Positions 10,961 through 23,529 of a DNA stretch of 64,000 bases are shown here, one piece after another (the first letter of the stretch is position 1; the number at the start of each line of letters is the position of its first letter). The stretch is from NCBI GenBank assembly GCA_011033025.1, contig WFMF01000241.1:1-64000 (forward strand). The letters run 5' to 3'. Made by a program: the position numbers and the translations under genes. The notes beneath the pieces were generated by a model that had not been told where the DNA came from, made no database searches, and saw only the letters and a list, made by a program, of their open reading frames with translations. This stretch comes from Beroe forskalii (lineage: Eukaryota > Ctenophora > Nuda > Beroida > Beroidae).

Positions 10961-11731
10961 TTTCTAAAATCAATTTTTAGCAGTTTCAAGAAATTTCCTT
11001 TCTCCACCCTTCTACCCTTCTTTTATATCTATTATCCATCAAACCTCGGTATGTTTTCGATTCAAATTATGGTATTGATTAAGGGAAGGACTTTATCAAA
11101 TCTGGCAACAGAGCATTCCTAAATCCCTTTTGTCAGTACTCTCTAAAATTTGTTTGTTATTTTGAATTCGCAGGTCAATATTTCATGTATTGCATGTGTT
11201 ATTCTACTGATTCTTTTATATTTGTTTACTAATCTATTGATTCTAATTTATTCAATTCAGTTTTCAGATGTATTCAAGTTTGATGTTTTCATGATGTAGT
11301 TATAATTTGATATTGTATTATTTTAAGCTTTTAGATGTTAGAAATTCATTGATATTGTAAGTTATTCTTTTTGATGTATTTAGATTCATTGAGATTGTTA
11401 TTTCCATTGTGATTTGTGCTCTGGTCGTACGTCATCACTTGACTTTTCCAGTTATTTATTGTATCTGCATGTTTTACTTATTTGTTACATTGTCTTTTAG
11501 CTATAATGATCCACAGAAGATTGCACAATTCGAAGTTACAGACATCCTAAATGTTGTTTCATTTGGGTACTGATGAAATTTAAACTAAATAGTTTCAAAG
11601 TTCCGTATCTACAATGCAATTGCAACTTACTTGTTATTAAATCGTAGTACTCTGACTTGTTCCTTGATCTTTTACCTAAGTATGGTTTTTGTCAGCATCG
11701 TCGATAAGACTGGGAACATGTGTAACCTGTA

Positions 11732-11766
11732 AGCACTATTGCCATGATAACATGGTAATAGTGCTT
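11732..11766. repeat. 15-bp stem hairpin
   Basis: AGCACTATTGCCATG and its near-exact inverse (one G·T pair) close on an ATAA loop. It could be the tip of a small inverted-repeat element; no function is inferred. Confidence 0.6.
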
Positions 11767-12134
11767 TCTTGCTTCGTTGTGGGTTACAAATCATGACTAA
11801 TCAACTTTTCCCTCCCCAAAGCCTTCTTGTTTTACTAAAAGGCATTGAAGAGGATTGGCAGAGATCGTGTTTGGGAGTTTGCGAAGGTGAGAAATATAGG
11901 ATATATGTATATAATTACAATACAACTACCGGAATTTCTGGGAAGTGCCCGGATTGCTCCTTTATAATATCAGTCGCAAAAATGTCCGTCCTTCCGTCCG
12001 CGCCTTTTTAACAAAATTTTCAAAATCACAAATTTCTATATTTTGAGGCAGTTGGTCGTCGAAAATATTAATCTTATAGGCTGACTATGCCCATCCGTGC
12101 CACATATGCTCAGACTCTCCTAAATTATGATAGA

Positions 12135-12905
12135 CTAGCAGGCCCGCTGAGCCTGCAGACACACAGCTCACTCGGCGCTGCTACGCAACACCTCGTTCAC
12201 ATACACTACCATTCAAATTGATTGGATACTTTTTACTTTTTTACCGCATCAGATCAAAAGTTATGAGCAACGAAATCAAATATTCAATTTTTGAAGGAGC
12301 AGAGTGAAAAATAGTTCGACGGTTGGTCTCAGTGGTGCTAAACCATGTGACTTTTGTTCCGTTTTTTATGTTAATTCTGGCTACTGATTCTCATACTGAC
12401 ATTGGACATTTTTTTGTTAACAATCACAGTGATCCAGGCGAGGATCAATTCTGAAATTCTTCTTCGTAATCTGTTTCACCGATATTCGACTCAATTAAAT
12501 TGTACACTTTCGTAAACCTTCAGCGCTCTTAACAGTTATCACCGATACAGCATTGATTATTGATCGACCTCTGTCACAGTTTTGTGAAAACCATCCATCT
12601 GGAATATCCTCCGTTATTGAAGTTATACCCTGTCTCCATCTTGAGATCTTGAATTTGAAGTAAAGAAAACGCCAAATTTTCAAAAATGACAGCAAAGTAT
12701 TTAACAGTAGTAGCGTAATAGAAAGCACTCGCATGGAACTGATTATAATCTGCACGTGCACAAAATTGGTTTCCATAGCAACAATGCCTCTTTTCGCCTG
12801 TTTGCATTCGTTTCTCTTGATATTTTCTTGGCAAGCTCAAATTTAATTCGGTGCAGAAGCACAAACAGACATTATTCACATGCTCTTACGAAATTATAAG
12901 TAAGA
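12135..12905 (-). mobile_element. Helitron-like unit A, family 1 (771 bp)
   Basis: On the minus strand the unit starts TCTTACTTATAATTTCG and ends with the hairpin GCAGGC/GCCTGC immediately followed by CTAG and then T. The next unit begins at the very next base, so this is the left end of a five-unit head-to-tail array. An internal second hairpin (GGCGCTGC-TAC-GCAGC type) lies about 35 bp from the CTAG end. No Rep-helicase is encoded, so it is non-autonomous. The left flank base gives CTAG|T, as expected for A|T insertion. Confidence 0.75.
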
Positions 12906-13212
12906 CTAGCAGGCCCGTTGAGCCTGCTAATACAAAGCTCACTCGGTGCTGCTACGCAGCACCTCGTTCGCAAAATTCAAATTAACTAAATACTTTTTAC
13001 CGCATCAAAAAATTCGAATCACATCAAAAGTCATTACGCAGCAACGTATTCAAAACAGCATTGAACAGAAATGAACGCGCGCGCAATATGTAACCATAGC
13101 AACGCGCGCACATATATCCATACTGGACGTGGGCGCTTCAAAATGTGTCTACAAAAGGACAAAAAACGTGACGGACGTACAATATACAGAGGTTGTGAAA
13201 TTATATTAGAGA
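12906..13212 (-). mobile_element. Helitron-like unit B, family 1 (307 bp)
   Basis: Same ends as unit A: CTAG with the hairpin GCAGGCCCGTTGAGCCTGC, and TC at the other end (minus: TCTCTAATATAATTTCG). The interior is shortened and shares the CCGCATCAAAAAATTCGAAT block and a CACGTGCA/CGCGCGCA-rich right half. Confidence 0.75.
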
Positions 13213-13721
13213 CTAGCAGGCCCGTTGGGCCTGCATATACACAGCTCACTCGGCGCTGCTACGCAGCACCTCGTGCACAAAATTTGAATTCAAAATTTGA
13301 ATTCAAATCGGTGCTGCTACGCAGCACCTCGTTCGCAAAATTCAAATCAGCTAAATATTTTTTACCGCATCAAAAAATTCCAATCAGACCAAAAGTTCCG
13401 AGTCACCAAAATCAAATCAGGATCAAACAGAAATGAACGCGCGCGGGCAGTTAATCTGCACGTGCAATTTCACCCATTGCGCGCGCCTTGCCATGGGACG
13501 TGACGTAAAAAAACAAAAAATTCAAATCATGTAATATATACTTTTTACCGCAACAGAAACTTCCAATAACATAAAAAGTTACAGAACAACGTACCCAAAA
13601 CAGCATTAAACAGAAATGAACGCGCGCGCAATGAATCTGCACGTGCATTTCCCCTATTGTGCGCGCGTTGCCATGGGGCGTGACGTACAGAAAAACAGAA
13701 AATGCAACTTTATATAAGAGA
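13213..13721 (-). mobile_element. Helitron-like unit C, family 1 (509 bp, internally duplicated)
   Basis: Hairpin GCAGGCCCGTTGGGCCTGC is perfect here. The GGTGCTGC-TAC-GCAGCACC hairpin appears twice (about 13250-13272 and 13310-13332), and the CCGCATCAAAAAATTCCAAT and CACGTGCAATTT blocks are also duplicated, so it looks like a fused pair whose inner termini were lost. Confidence 0.75.
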
Positions 13722-13889
13722 CTAGCAGGCCCGTTGGGCCTGCAAATACACAGCTCACTCGGCGCTGCTACGCCGCAGCTCGTTCGCGCGCGCTATCCAT
13801 CTGCACGTGCAATTTCCCTCATTGCGCGCGCGTTGCCATGGGGCGTGACGTACAAAGAAAAAACACAATCTGCGACTTTATAAGTAAGA
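13722..13889 (-). mobile_element. Helitron-like unit D, family 1 (168 bp)
   Basis: Shortest unit: both ends and hairpins kept, with only the CACGTGCA and GCGCGCGTTGCCATGGGGCG blocks between them. It shows that the ends alone define a unit in this array. Confidence 0.75.
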
Positions 13890-14189
13890 CTAGCAGGCCT
13901 GTTGGGCCAGCTAATATACAGCTCACTCAGAGCTCGCAAATTTCAACCAATACAATTCAAATTTAATAAAAAAAAAATACCGCATCAAAAAACTCCGATC
14001 CGTTCAAAAGTTATATTAGAAATCGCAACGTAATCAAAAATACTTTAACAGAAATGAGCGCGTGCGCAATTCTCCGTGCACGTGTCACCATGGTAAGTGG
14101 TAACCCGCACAAATCGTAATGCGCGCGCGTTCCGAAGATGTTTCCGCCGTTACGTACAAACATCAGAGGTTGCGAAATTATATTAGAGA
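13890..14189 (-). mobile_element. Helitron-like unit E, family 1 (300 bp)
   Basis: Ends CTAG with a slightly changed hairpin (GCAGGCCTGTTGGGCCAGC) and, at the outer end, TCTCTAATATAATTTCG preceded on the minus strand by A (base 14190). The array is therefore flanked by A and T, the classic Helitron target dinucleotide. Confidence 0.75.
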
Positions 14190-14190
14190 T

Positions 14191-15500
14191 TCTAGATTAA
14201 GGGCTGTTGGAAGATTCGTGTCTTGAAATCTTAGGAGTGAGGATCATTGGAGGAAAAGGTTTCGGTTCTGCACTTGGTAAAGTGCCAAACTGCATAACTA
14301 TTGGACTGTATACTGAATTTGACTAAATTTGAGAAATACGAATCTGGTCGATGTGAAAGAGGAATATTGCTTTTCGCTTTTTCGGAACAAGTGACAGCAT
14401 TGAAACAGAAAACGAAAGCACAAAATTTGAAAATCAGATGAAACGTGATATCAACTTAGTATACTATAAACATTCACGAATATACATCGCGTGAATAAAG
14501 GGTGACACAATCTGATGCGAAGCGTAACCCAATTCAACATCTACAACGAAGTGAGTACAATAACTTGGTATGTACAAACGTACGCACAAGAACTTTAGAA
14601 GAAATGGCGCACGTGCCAATGGGTGCCAATTGCGAGCAGCATTCGCATCGGAACAATATCTATTATGATGCTTATTGCTAAGGTTACATCAAGCACCGCG
14701 GGGGAGGGAAATAAAGCGCCTGCATACGGCCTGCGGGAACAACGGACATAAAACAATTGTGTCGGCAGGCGCAATTCTTGTTGTTGAGGCAAAATGGTGC
14801 AATGAATTTACTTGAATTTCATCGCACGAAAACGGCGAACGATGCGCAGCCAAGCGCCACAAAGTGAACTTTTTAGCTGCCACGACGGACCAGATACGTT
14901 CAGGAAACTTAGCATCTGAATCTTGGCTGCATATTATAATTATAACGGCATTATGTTTTTACCTGAACTTGGAGTGCGTGATAGCCTGGGGGTTCTACAC
15001 TTCATCGCCTGAAAATTCTCTAATAAGTAAGGATTTTCGTTACATTGAGAACGCCCAATGGGCGCTGGCATATGCCTCAAAGTCAATGAAGAACTGTGAA
15101 AATATTCACTTATTATAAGAACAAAGACTGCTTTATTTAAAAGCTGCCAGAAAATGAAACTTAAAGGCTGGACTTGGCTATATAACAAACACCTTGAAAT
15201 TTATTGATTACGAGGCAATTTGGACTGCACTGTGCGCGTCTTAGGCGAGCGTAAGTTTGCGGGGCGTATAGACCTATGAATACAGAACATGTTTGTGCGC
15301 CGCGGTAATCGCACTATATAGTGACACCGCACTCTATGGTGACACCATGTCACTATGATATATAAATTCGAAAATATACTTGGCATGTGAGAGGCCATTT
15401 AATGATTAAAAGTAGGTCATCAGAAACGAGTACAAACATATTTTTTTCCTTAACTGAATGATCGGATCACTGTTTATCAGTCGCATACCTACTGATACTG
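14191..15500. other. Unique DNA with one retroposon-tail motif
   Basis: No supported gene. At 15040-15085 the minus strand carries the GAGGCATATGCCAGCGCCC motif also seen at 10855. Short GTGACACC repeats lie near 15319-15355. Confidence 0.4.
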
Positions 15501-15512
15501 ATTACTTGATTA

Positions 15513-15814
15513 ATGATGATTATAGCCTCTGCGACAAAATAAAAGAAACTGATTTTGATAAATAATTCTGATCTAATAAACTGACATCGGGAATATTTTC
15601 GGAGTTTTACTCCGTCAATCAGCCTCAAATTTGATTGTATAAAGTAGTGTTGTAAAGTGTAAACTTTACAACAATACTTTATACAATCAAATTTGAGGTT
15701 GATGACGGAGTAGGATTGAGGATTCCGAAAATATTCCCGATATCAGTTTATTGGATCAGAATTATTTATCAAAATCAGTTTCTTATATTTTGTCGCAGAG
15801 GCTATAATCATCAT
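15513..15814. repeat. 300-bp palindrome (MITE-like)
   Basis: The left arm from ATGATGATTATAGCC and the right arm ending GGCTATAATCATCAT are inverted copies along nearly their whole length, meeting at GTAAAGTGTAAACTTTAC near 15655-15670. There is no coding capacity and no clear target duplication. It would fold into one long hairpin. Confidence 0.85.
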
Positions 15815-15819
15815 AAATC

Positions 15820-16189
15820 AGCATATAATTTTGTTCATTTCAAACAAATCTAGCAAGATATTTCATTTCCATAGTTTCGATCAGATACTCAGATATTAGC
15901 AAAATTTGTTTCATAATTAAGAAGGGGTCGGGTAAAAGCTGACGTTAGCAAGGGGAGGGGTCAGCCAGTGGTGAAAAATTCTGACAGACGGAAGGAGGGG
16001 GTCAAAATGACCAAAAAAGTGCTGACATAATATGTGATGGCTCCATGATATTTGTGATTCTCAGTAATTATATTTGTGTTGGATGCGGTAAGGTACATTT
16101 GACCAACCTGAAGTTTATCACCTTCGTTGGTTCTCTGCTGAGGTGTATTGCCACACTGAGGGGCTTCGGGTACATCCACATCACTCTGA
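15820..16189. other. No gene seen
   Basis: Unique DNA before the satellite. The 72-codon minus-strand frame at 15961-16179 has no recognisable domain. Confidence 0.4.
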
Positions 16190-18684
16190 AGCTATAATTT
16201 CATCACCAGAAGGATTACTGGGACTCATTGGTTTATCGTATGTGAAATATGATTTAAACTTTTAAAAGTCTTGGGGGTGAGCCTGAACGTAATATACTTT
16301 CGATTTAACTGACCAACCTCCTTGCACCTGTCACTTCTTCCCTCAGATCTGATTTCCAGTAAAGGACCCTCTTTCCCACCATCAATCTGTAATTTATTAC
16401 ATCACCAGAAGGATTACTGGGACTCATTGGTTTATCGTATGTGAAATATGATTTAAACTTTTAAAAGTCTTGGGGTGAGCCTGAACGTAATATACTTTCG
16501 ATTTAACTGACCAACCTCCTTGCACCTGTCACTTCTTCCCTCAGATCTGATTTCCAGTAAAGGACCCTCTTTCCCACCATCGATCTGTAATTTATTACAT
16601 CACCAGAAGGATTACTGGGACTCATTGGTTTATCGTATGTGAAATATGATTTAAACTTTTAAAAGTCTTGGGGTGAGCCTGAACGTAATATACTTTCGAT
16701 TTAACTGACCAACCTCCTTGCACCTGTCACTTTCCCTCAGATCTGATTTCCAGTAAAGGACCCTCTTTCCCACCATCGATCTGAAATTTATTACATCACC
16801 AGAAGGATTACTGGGACTCATTGGTTTATCGTATGTGAAATATGATTTAAACTTTTAAAAGTCTTGGGGGTGAGCCTGAACGTAATATAATACTTTCGAT
16901 TTAACTGACCAACCTCCTTGCACCTGTCACTTCTTCCCTCAGATCTGATTTCCAGTAAAGGACCCTCTTTTCCACCATCGATCTGAAATTTATTACATCA
17001 CCAGAAGGATTACTGGGACTCATTGGTTTATCGTATGTGAAATATGATTTAAACTTTTAAAAGTCTTGGGGTGAGCCTGAACGTAATATACTTTCGATTT
17101 AACTGACCAACCTCCTTGCACCTGTCACTTCTTCCCTCAGATCTGATTTCCAGTAAAGGACCCTCTTTCCCACCATCAATCTGTAATTTATTACATCACC
17201 AGAAGGATTACTGGGACTCATTGGTTTATCGTATGTGAAATATGATTTAAACTTTTAAAAGTCTTGGGGGTGAGCCTGAACGTAATATACTTTCGATTTA
17301 AAGGGCCCACCTCCTTGCACCTGTCACTTCTTCCCTCAGATCTGATTTCCAGTAAAGGACCCTCTTTCCCACCATCGATCTGAAATTTATTACATCACCA
17401 GAAGGATTACTGGGACTCATTGGTTTATCGTATGTGAAATATGATTTAAACTTTTAAAAGTCTTGGGGTGAGCCTGAACGTAATATACTTTCGATTTAAC
17501 TGACCAACCTCCTTGCACCTGTCACTTCTTCCCTCAGATCTGATTTCCAGTAAAGGACCCTCTTTTCCACCATCGATCTGAAATTTATTACATCACCAGA
17601 AGGATTACTGGGACTCATTGGTTTATCGTATGTGAAATATGATTTAAACTTTTAAAAGTCTTGGGGTGAGCCTGAACGTAATATACTTTCGATTTAACTG
17701 ACCAACCTCCTTGCACCTGTCACTTCTTCCCTCAGATCTGATTTCCAGTAAAGGACCCTCTTTTCCACCATCGATCTGTAATTTATTACATCACCAGAAG
17801 GATTACTGGGACTCATTGGTTTATCGTATGTGAAATATGATTTAAACTTTTAAAAGTCTTGGGGGTGAGCCTGAACGTAATATACTTTCGATTTAACTGA
17901 CCAACCTCCTTGCACCTGTCACTTCTTCCCTCAGATCTGATTTCCAGTAAAGGACCCTCTTTCCCACCATCGATCTGAAATTTATTACATCACCAGAAGG
18001 ATTACTGGGACTCATTGGTTTATCGTATGTGAAATATGATTTAAACTTTTAAAAGTCTTGGGGGTGAGCCTGAACGTAATATACTTTCGATTTAACTGAC
18101 CAACCTCCTTGCACCTGTCACTTCTTCCCTCAGATCTGATTTCCAGTAAAGGACCCTCTTTTCCACCATCGATCTGAAATTTATTACATCACCAGAAGGA
18201 TTACTGGGACTCATTGGTTTATCGTATGTGAAATATGATTTAAACTTTTAAAAGTCTTGGGGGTGAGCCTGAACGTAATATACTTTCGATTTAACTGACC
18301 AACCTCCTTGCACCTGTCACTTCTTCCCTCAGATCTGATTTCCAGTAAAGGACCCTCTTTCCCACCATCAATCTGTAATTTATTACATCACCAGAAGGAT
18401 TACTGGGACTCATTGGTTTATCGTGTGTGACTTTCAAATTTTTAAAAGTCTTGGGGGTGAGCCTGAACGTAATATACTTTCGATTTAACTGACCAACCTC
18501 CTTGCACCTGTCACTTCTTCCCTCAGATCTGATTTCCAGTAAAGGACCCTCTTTCCCACCATCAATCTGAAATTTATTACATCACCAGAAGGATTACTGG
18601 GACTCATTGGTTTATCGTATGTGAAATATGATTTAAACTTTTAAAAGTCTTGGGGGTGAGCCTGAACGTAATATACTTTGCATA
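16190..18684. repeat. ~198-bp satellite array, about 12.5 copies
   Basis: The marker ATCACCAGAAGGATTACTGG recurs about every 198 bp (16202, 16401, 16599, 16795, 16997, 17195 and on to 18585). Copies differ by single substitutions, for example CATCAATCTG versus CATCGATCTG, and by G4/G5 length. No open frame is maintained. The array is interrupted at 18685 by a Helitron-like element. Confidence 0.95.
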
Positions 18685-19379
18685 TCTTATATATAAAGTA
18701 AAGTCAAACGTGAATAATGTTTGTGCTGCCGTACATAATTAAATTTGAGCTTGCCAGGATGATATCAAGAGAAACTAAGGCTAAGCTGGGCTAAGTCGCG
18801 CCGTTGCTATGGATACAGGTATTCTGCACGTGCAGATTATGATCAGTTCTATGCGAGTGCTTTCTGATACGTTGTTGATTGCTGCGGTTTAGCGTTTGAA
18901 AGAACGAGTTTACTGTTTTTCATTTGAAATTCAAGATCTGGAAATAGAGAACGGATACGGCTGGCATCGCTGAGGCTATTTCCGTTAGCATCTTTTCATA
19001 AATCTGTGACAGACGTCGGTCGATTTAAATCAATGCTGAGTTGATGGTAACGGAAAAATGTGAATTTACAGCAATTTTAGATTGAACAAAATCAAAATCA
19101 AATTGAATCGAATTTGGGCATGGCACATTGCGATTTTGGAATACTGCTCTTGGCGTAAATCAATGCTTTGATTTAACGTTCAGTATGAGTACGATACTCG
19201 GTTTTAATTTTCAGATTTAAATTCACCATACAAGAACAAATTATAATGATCACAACTTGCACGGTCCAGCATTACTAAAAGTAACCAACGAATGATGGTA
19301 AATTCTGCTCCTCCATAAACTTTTTGAGAGCTTATTATTTGGTCCTGTATTATCTGGCAGGCCTAACTGGCCTTTCTAG
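18685..19379 (+). mobile_element. Helitron-like element, family 1, plus orientation (695 bp)
   Basis: Starts TCTTATATATAAAGT after an A and ends with the hairpin AGGCC-TAACT-GGCCT, then TTCTAG, followed by T. It lies between A18684 and T19380, as for canonical Helitrons. Its interior (GAGCTTGCCAGGATGATATC, CTGCACGTGCAGATTATGAT, TCTGTGACAGACGTCGGTCG) matches, in reverse, the units at 5185-6260 and 12135-12905. No Rep-helicase is encoded. Confidence 0.8.
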
Positions 19380-20598
19380 TTACATATAATTAGGATTCGT
19401 TTGACCAATTTCGATAATTGACCAACCTCCTTGCACCTGTCACTTCTTCCCTCAGATCTGATTTCCAGTAAAGGACCCTCTTTTCCACCATCGATCTGAA
19501 ATTTATTACATCACCAGAAGGATTACTGGGACTCATTGGTTTATCGTATGTGAAATATGATTTAAACTTTTAAAAGTCTTGGGGTGAGCCTGAACGTAAT
19601 ATACTTTCGATTTAACTGACCAACCTCCTTGCACCTGTCACTTCTTCCTCAGATCTGATTTCCAGTAAAGGACCCTCTTTCCCACCATCGATCTGAAATT
19701 TATTACATCACCAGAAGGATTACTGGGACTCATTGGTTTTATCGTATGTGAAATATGATTTCAAACTTTTAAAAGTCTTGGGGTGAGCCTGAACGTAATA
19801 TACTTTCGATTTAACTGACCAACCTCCTTGCACCTGTCACTTCTTCCTCAGATCTGATTTCCAGTAAAGGACCCTCTTTTCACCATCGATCTGAAATTTA
19901 TTACATCACCAGAAGGATTACTGGGACTCATTGGTTTATCGTATGAAATATGATTTAAACTTTTAAAAGTCTTGGGGTGAGCCTGAACGTAATATATACT
20001 TTCGATTTAACTGACCAACCTCCCTTGCACCATCACTTCTTCCTCAGATCTGATTTCCAGTAAAGGACCTCTTTTCCACCATCGATCTGTAATTTATTAC
20101 ATCACCAGAAGGATTACTGGGACTCATTGGTTTATCGTATGTAAATATGATTTAAACTTTTAAAAGTCTTGGGGTGAGCCTGAACGTAATATATACTTTC
20201 GATTTAACTGACCAACCTCCTTGCACCTGTCACTTCTTCCCTCAGGATCTGATTTCCAGTAAAGGACCTCTTTTTCCCACCATCAATCTGTAATTTATTA
20301 CATCACCAGAAGGATTACTGGGACTCATTGGTTTATCGTATGTGAATATGATTTAAACTTTTAAAGTCTTGGGGTGAGCCTGAACGTAATATACTTCGAT
20401 TTAACTGACCAACCTCCTTGCACCTGTCACTTCTTCCCTCAGATCTGATTTCAGTAAAGGACCTCTTTCCCACCATCAATCTGAAATTTATTACATCACC
20501 AGAAGGATTACTGGGACTCATTGGTTTATCGTATGTGAAATATGATTTAAACTTTTAAAAGTCTTGGGGGTGAGCCTGAACGTAATATACTTTGCATA
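19380..20598. repeat. ~198-bp satellite, second block with indel-rich copies
   Basis: About six further satellite units. Unlike the first block, they carry many single-base losses in homopolymers (CTTCCTCAG for CTTCCCTCAG, GGACCTC for GGACCCTC), which rise towards the gap. This suggests unpolished long-read consensus rather than natural decay. Confidence 0.85.
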
Positions 20599-21284
20599 TC
20601 TTATATATAAAGTAAAGTCAAACGTGAATAATGTTTGTGCTGCCGTACATAATTAAATTTGAGCTTGCCAGGATGATATCAAGAGAAACTAAGGCTAAGC
20701 TGGGCTAAGTCAACGCCGTTGCTATGGATACAGGTATTCTGCACGTGCAGATTATGATCAGTTCTATGCGAGTGCTTTCTGATACGTTGTTGATTGCTGC
20801 GGTTTAGCGTTTGAAAGAACGAGTTTACTGTTTTCGAGTTTGAAATTCAAGATCTGGAAATAGAGAACGGATACGGCTGGCATCGCTGAGGCTATTTCCG
20901 TTAGCATCTTTCATAAATCTGTGACAGACGTCGGTCGATTTAAATCAATGCTGAGCTGATGTAACGGAAAAATGTGAATTTACAGTACTTAGATTGAAAC
21001 AAAATCAAAATCAAATTGAATCGAATTTGGGCATGGCATATTATGATTTTGGAATACTGTTTTGGCGTAAATCAATGCTTTGATTTAACGTTCAGTATGA
21101 GTGCATGATACTGGTTTTAATTTTCAGATTTAAATTCACCATACAAGAACAAATTATAATGATCACAACTTGCACGGTCCAGCATTACTAAAAGTAACCA
21201 ACGAATGATGGTAAATTCTGCCTTCATAAACTTTTGAGAGCTTTTTTTTTTGGTCCTGTATTTTGGGCCTAACGGCCTTTTTTA
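20599..21284 (+). mobile_element. Second copy of the satellite-borne Helitron-like element
   Basis: It matches 18685-19379 along its whole length and has the same left junction (ACTTTGCATA|TC), 1914 bp away, so it arose by duplication of the satellite segment or by assembly of a second haplotype, not by a new insertion. The 3' end is corrupted (hairpin GGGCCTAACGGCC, CTAG read as TTTA). Confidence 0.75.
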
Positions 21285-21738
21285 TTTAAATAAATTGGGG
21301 ACTGTTTGCCCAAATTTCCCGAAAAAGGGACCAACCTTGTCATTTCCCTTTTCCCCAGACTGATTTTGAAAGGGACCCTTTTTCCACCTTTGGATCGGGA
21401 AATTTTTAATTTTCACCAAAAGGGGAATTGGGGAATCATTGGTTAATTGTATGGGGAAATATGTTTTAAAACCCCTTTAAAGTTTTGGGGGTGAGTTTCA
21501 AACCTAAATATTTCGTTTTTAATTTACCCCCCCTTTTTCCCTGCACTTTTTCCCCTTTTAATTTTGTTTTCCCAAAACCCCTTTTTTCCCCCCAAATAAT
21601 TCATTAATTTTCTTCACCAAAGGATTACTTGGACTCATTATTTATCGTGTGGGATTTTCCAAAATTTTTAAAAGTCTTGGGGTGAGCCTAAAACGAAATT
21701 TTTTTTTTTGCTATTCATAAATTTTTAGATCCCCATGA
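21285..21738. repeat. Satellite in corrupted form next to the gap
   Basis: Satellite words are still readable (GGATTACTTGGACTCATT, AAAGTCTTGGGGTGAGCC) but are full of homopolymer errors. Treat base-level detail here as unreliable. Confidence 0.7.
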
Positions 21739-21838
21739 NNNNNNNNNNNNNNNNNNNNNNNNNNNNNNNNNNNNNNNNNNNNNNNNNNNNNNNNNNNNNN
21801 NNNNNNNNNNNNNNNNNNNNNNNNNNNNNNNNNNNNNN
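21739..21838. other. Assembly gap, 100 Ns
   Basis: Exactly 100 N, the usual placeholder for a gap of unknown size. It sits where the satellite meets an unrelated tandem repeat. Confidence 0.99.
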
Positions 21839-21840
21839 TA

Positions 21841-22430
21841 AAACATTCACTTTTTTCCTTGAAAACTAAAAACATTCCTTTTTTCCCTTTGATATCCCAA
21901 CAAAATTCACTTATTTTTGATATACTACAAAAATTCTATTTTTCCTTAAAACCTACAACATTCATTAATTTCGATATACTAAACATTTCATTATTTCTGA
22001 TATACTACAACATTTCCTTTTTTCCCTTGATATACTCCCAACATTCACTTTTTCCTTGATATACTAAACCTTTCCCTTATTTCCTTGATATACTACAACA
22101 TTCCTTATTTCCTTGATATACAAAAAATTCCTTATTTTTGATATACTAAAATTCCTTATTTTTTTGATATCTACAACATTCTTTATTTCCTTGATATACT
22201 AACATTACTTTTTTCCCTTGATATACTACAACATTCACTTTTTTCCCCTTGGGATATACTACAACTTTCACTTTTTTCCCTTGATGTACTAAAATTCCTT
22301 ATTTTTGATATACTACAACATTCTACTTTTTTTATATCTACAAAAATTCCCTTATTTCCTTGATAAAATAAAACTTTCCCTTTTTTCCCTTTGATATATA
22401 AAAAATTTTAATTTTTTCCTTGATTTTTTT
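21841..22430. repeat. AT-rich ~28-bp tandem repeat
   Basis: Units near TTGATATACTACAACATTC followed by a T-rich tract repeat roughly 20 times with varying length. Homopolymer noise blurs the unit. Confidence 0.75.
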
Positions 22431-23529
22431 AAAACAAAAGTATACACAACAAATTATACATTCCCAATTTTTTGGTTTTGAAAGGGGTTGCAAAAACGTT
22501 TCAAAAGGAAACCCCAAACGCCCAGGTTTATAAAAAAAATTGTGGGGCGGGGTTGTTTACACTTAAGGGGCTTTCATAAAACGTTAAACGTTTCATTTAA
22601 AACTTTCCCACCGTTTCTGAAACCTTTTGGGACACCTTTCCCCTAAAAACCCCCCAAAAAACCATTGGGGTTTTGAAAATAAAACCGTTTTAAAACTTTG
22701 GCACATTGTTGCTAAATTTTGGGAAAATAAGGGTTGTTCCCGTTGCTAACCCCAAGGCGAACCCCCGTCAACAAAATATTGAAGAGAAATTTTGTTCGAT
22801 TTTGGTTTTGGGCGGCAGCTGTAATGGTTTGGCCTTTCCCCGGGGCCCTTTTTCCCGGGCTGAGGCTCTTGACCGGTCTTCCTTTCCTTTCATTGCACTC
22901 CCCTTGGGGAGGAGGTTAACCATAGAAAGGGTCAAAAATACTAACCAACTTACTTAAAGAACGATGTTTCCCCTGAATACCCACGTTAAAGGGGTTTTAA
23001 CTGCGCCCTTTTTGTTTCCCCCTTCGAATATATTTCACAAAAAAATTTTTTTTGCGTTTGAAAATTCTTTTTGATAAAATTTTTTGAATTGATGCATCTC
23101 AACGCCCTTTGGGAATTACAATTTTTTTTGTTCTTTAATACTGAAGCAAAATTTTCACTCAAACAATCATTCATGACTGTAATTGGGTTTTTTATAAACC
23201 CTTATTTCGTAAAAAATTTGCAGAAAAACGTTGTTTTGATGTTTTTCCCTTTCAAAAATTTGTTACTCGTTATAATTTTCCCCAATTACAGTATTTCTTT
23301 TGACAAAAAATGGCATGCAGGCATGGCCCGGGGTTTCCAAAATTGTCTTTACCCCCTTGGGGCCCCTTCAAAAAAATAAATAACCCCGTGTGGGGTCTCA
23401 AGCCGCGCCTGCATCCGGGGAAATCGAAAGGGGGAATGTTGCACCGCGGAAAGGGGGGGGGTAACAATTAAATCCCCGAGCGCAGGGGGCCGCGGGGAGG
23501 GATTATCTTCTTCATTTCTTCGGGGAGAC
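22431..23529. other. Low-quality sequence, no gene supported
   Basis: Excess A, C, G and T homopolymer runs give many short frames without coding character. No reliable gene call is possible. Confidence 0.5.

Noticed and set aside
12135..14189. Hammerhead ribozyme-bearing retrozyme array
   Set aside because: The units lack the CTGATGA and GAAA core of hammerheads; the Helitron-like ends explain the junctions better.
16190..20598. CRISPR array
   Set aside because: Whole 198-bp units repeat without unique spacers, in an animal genome.
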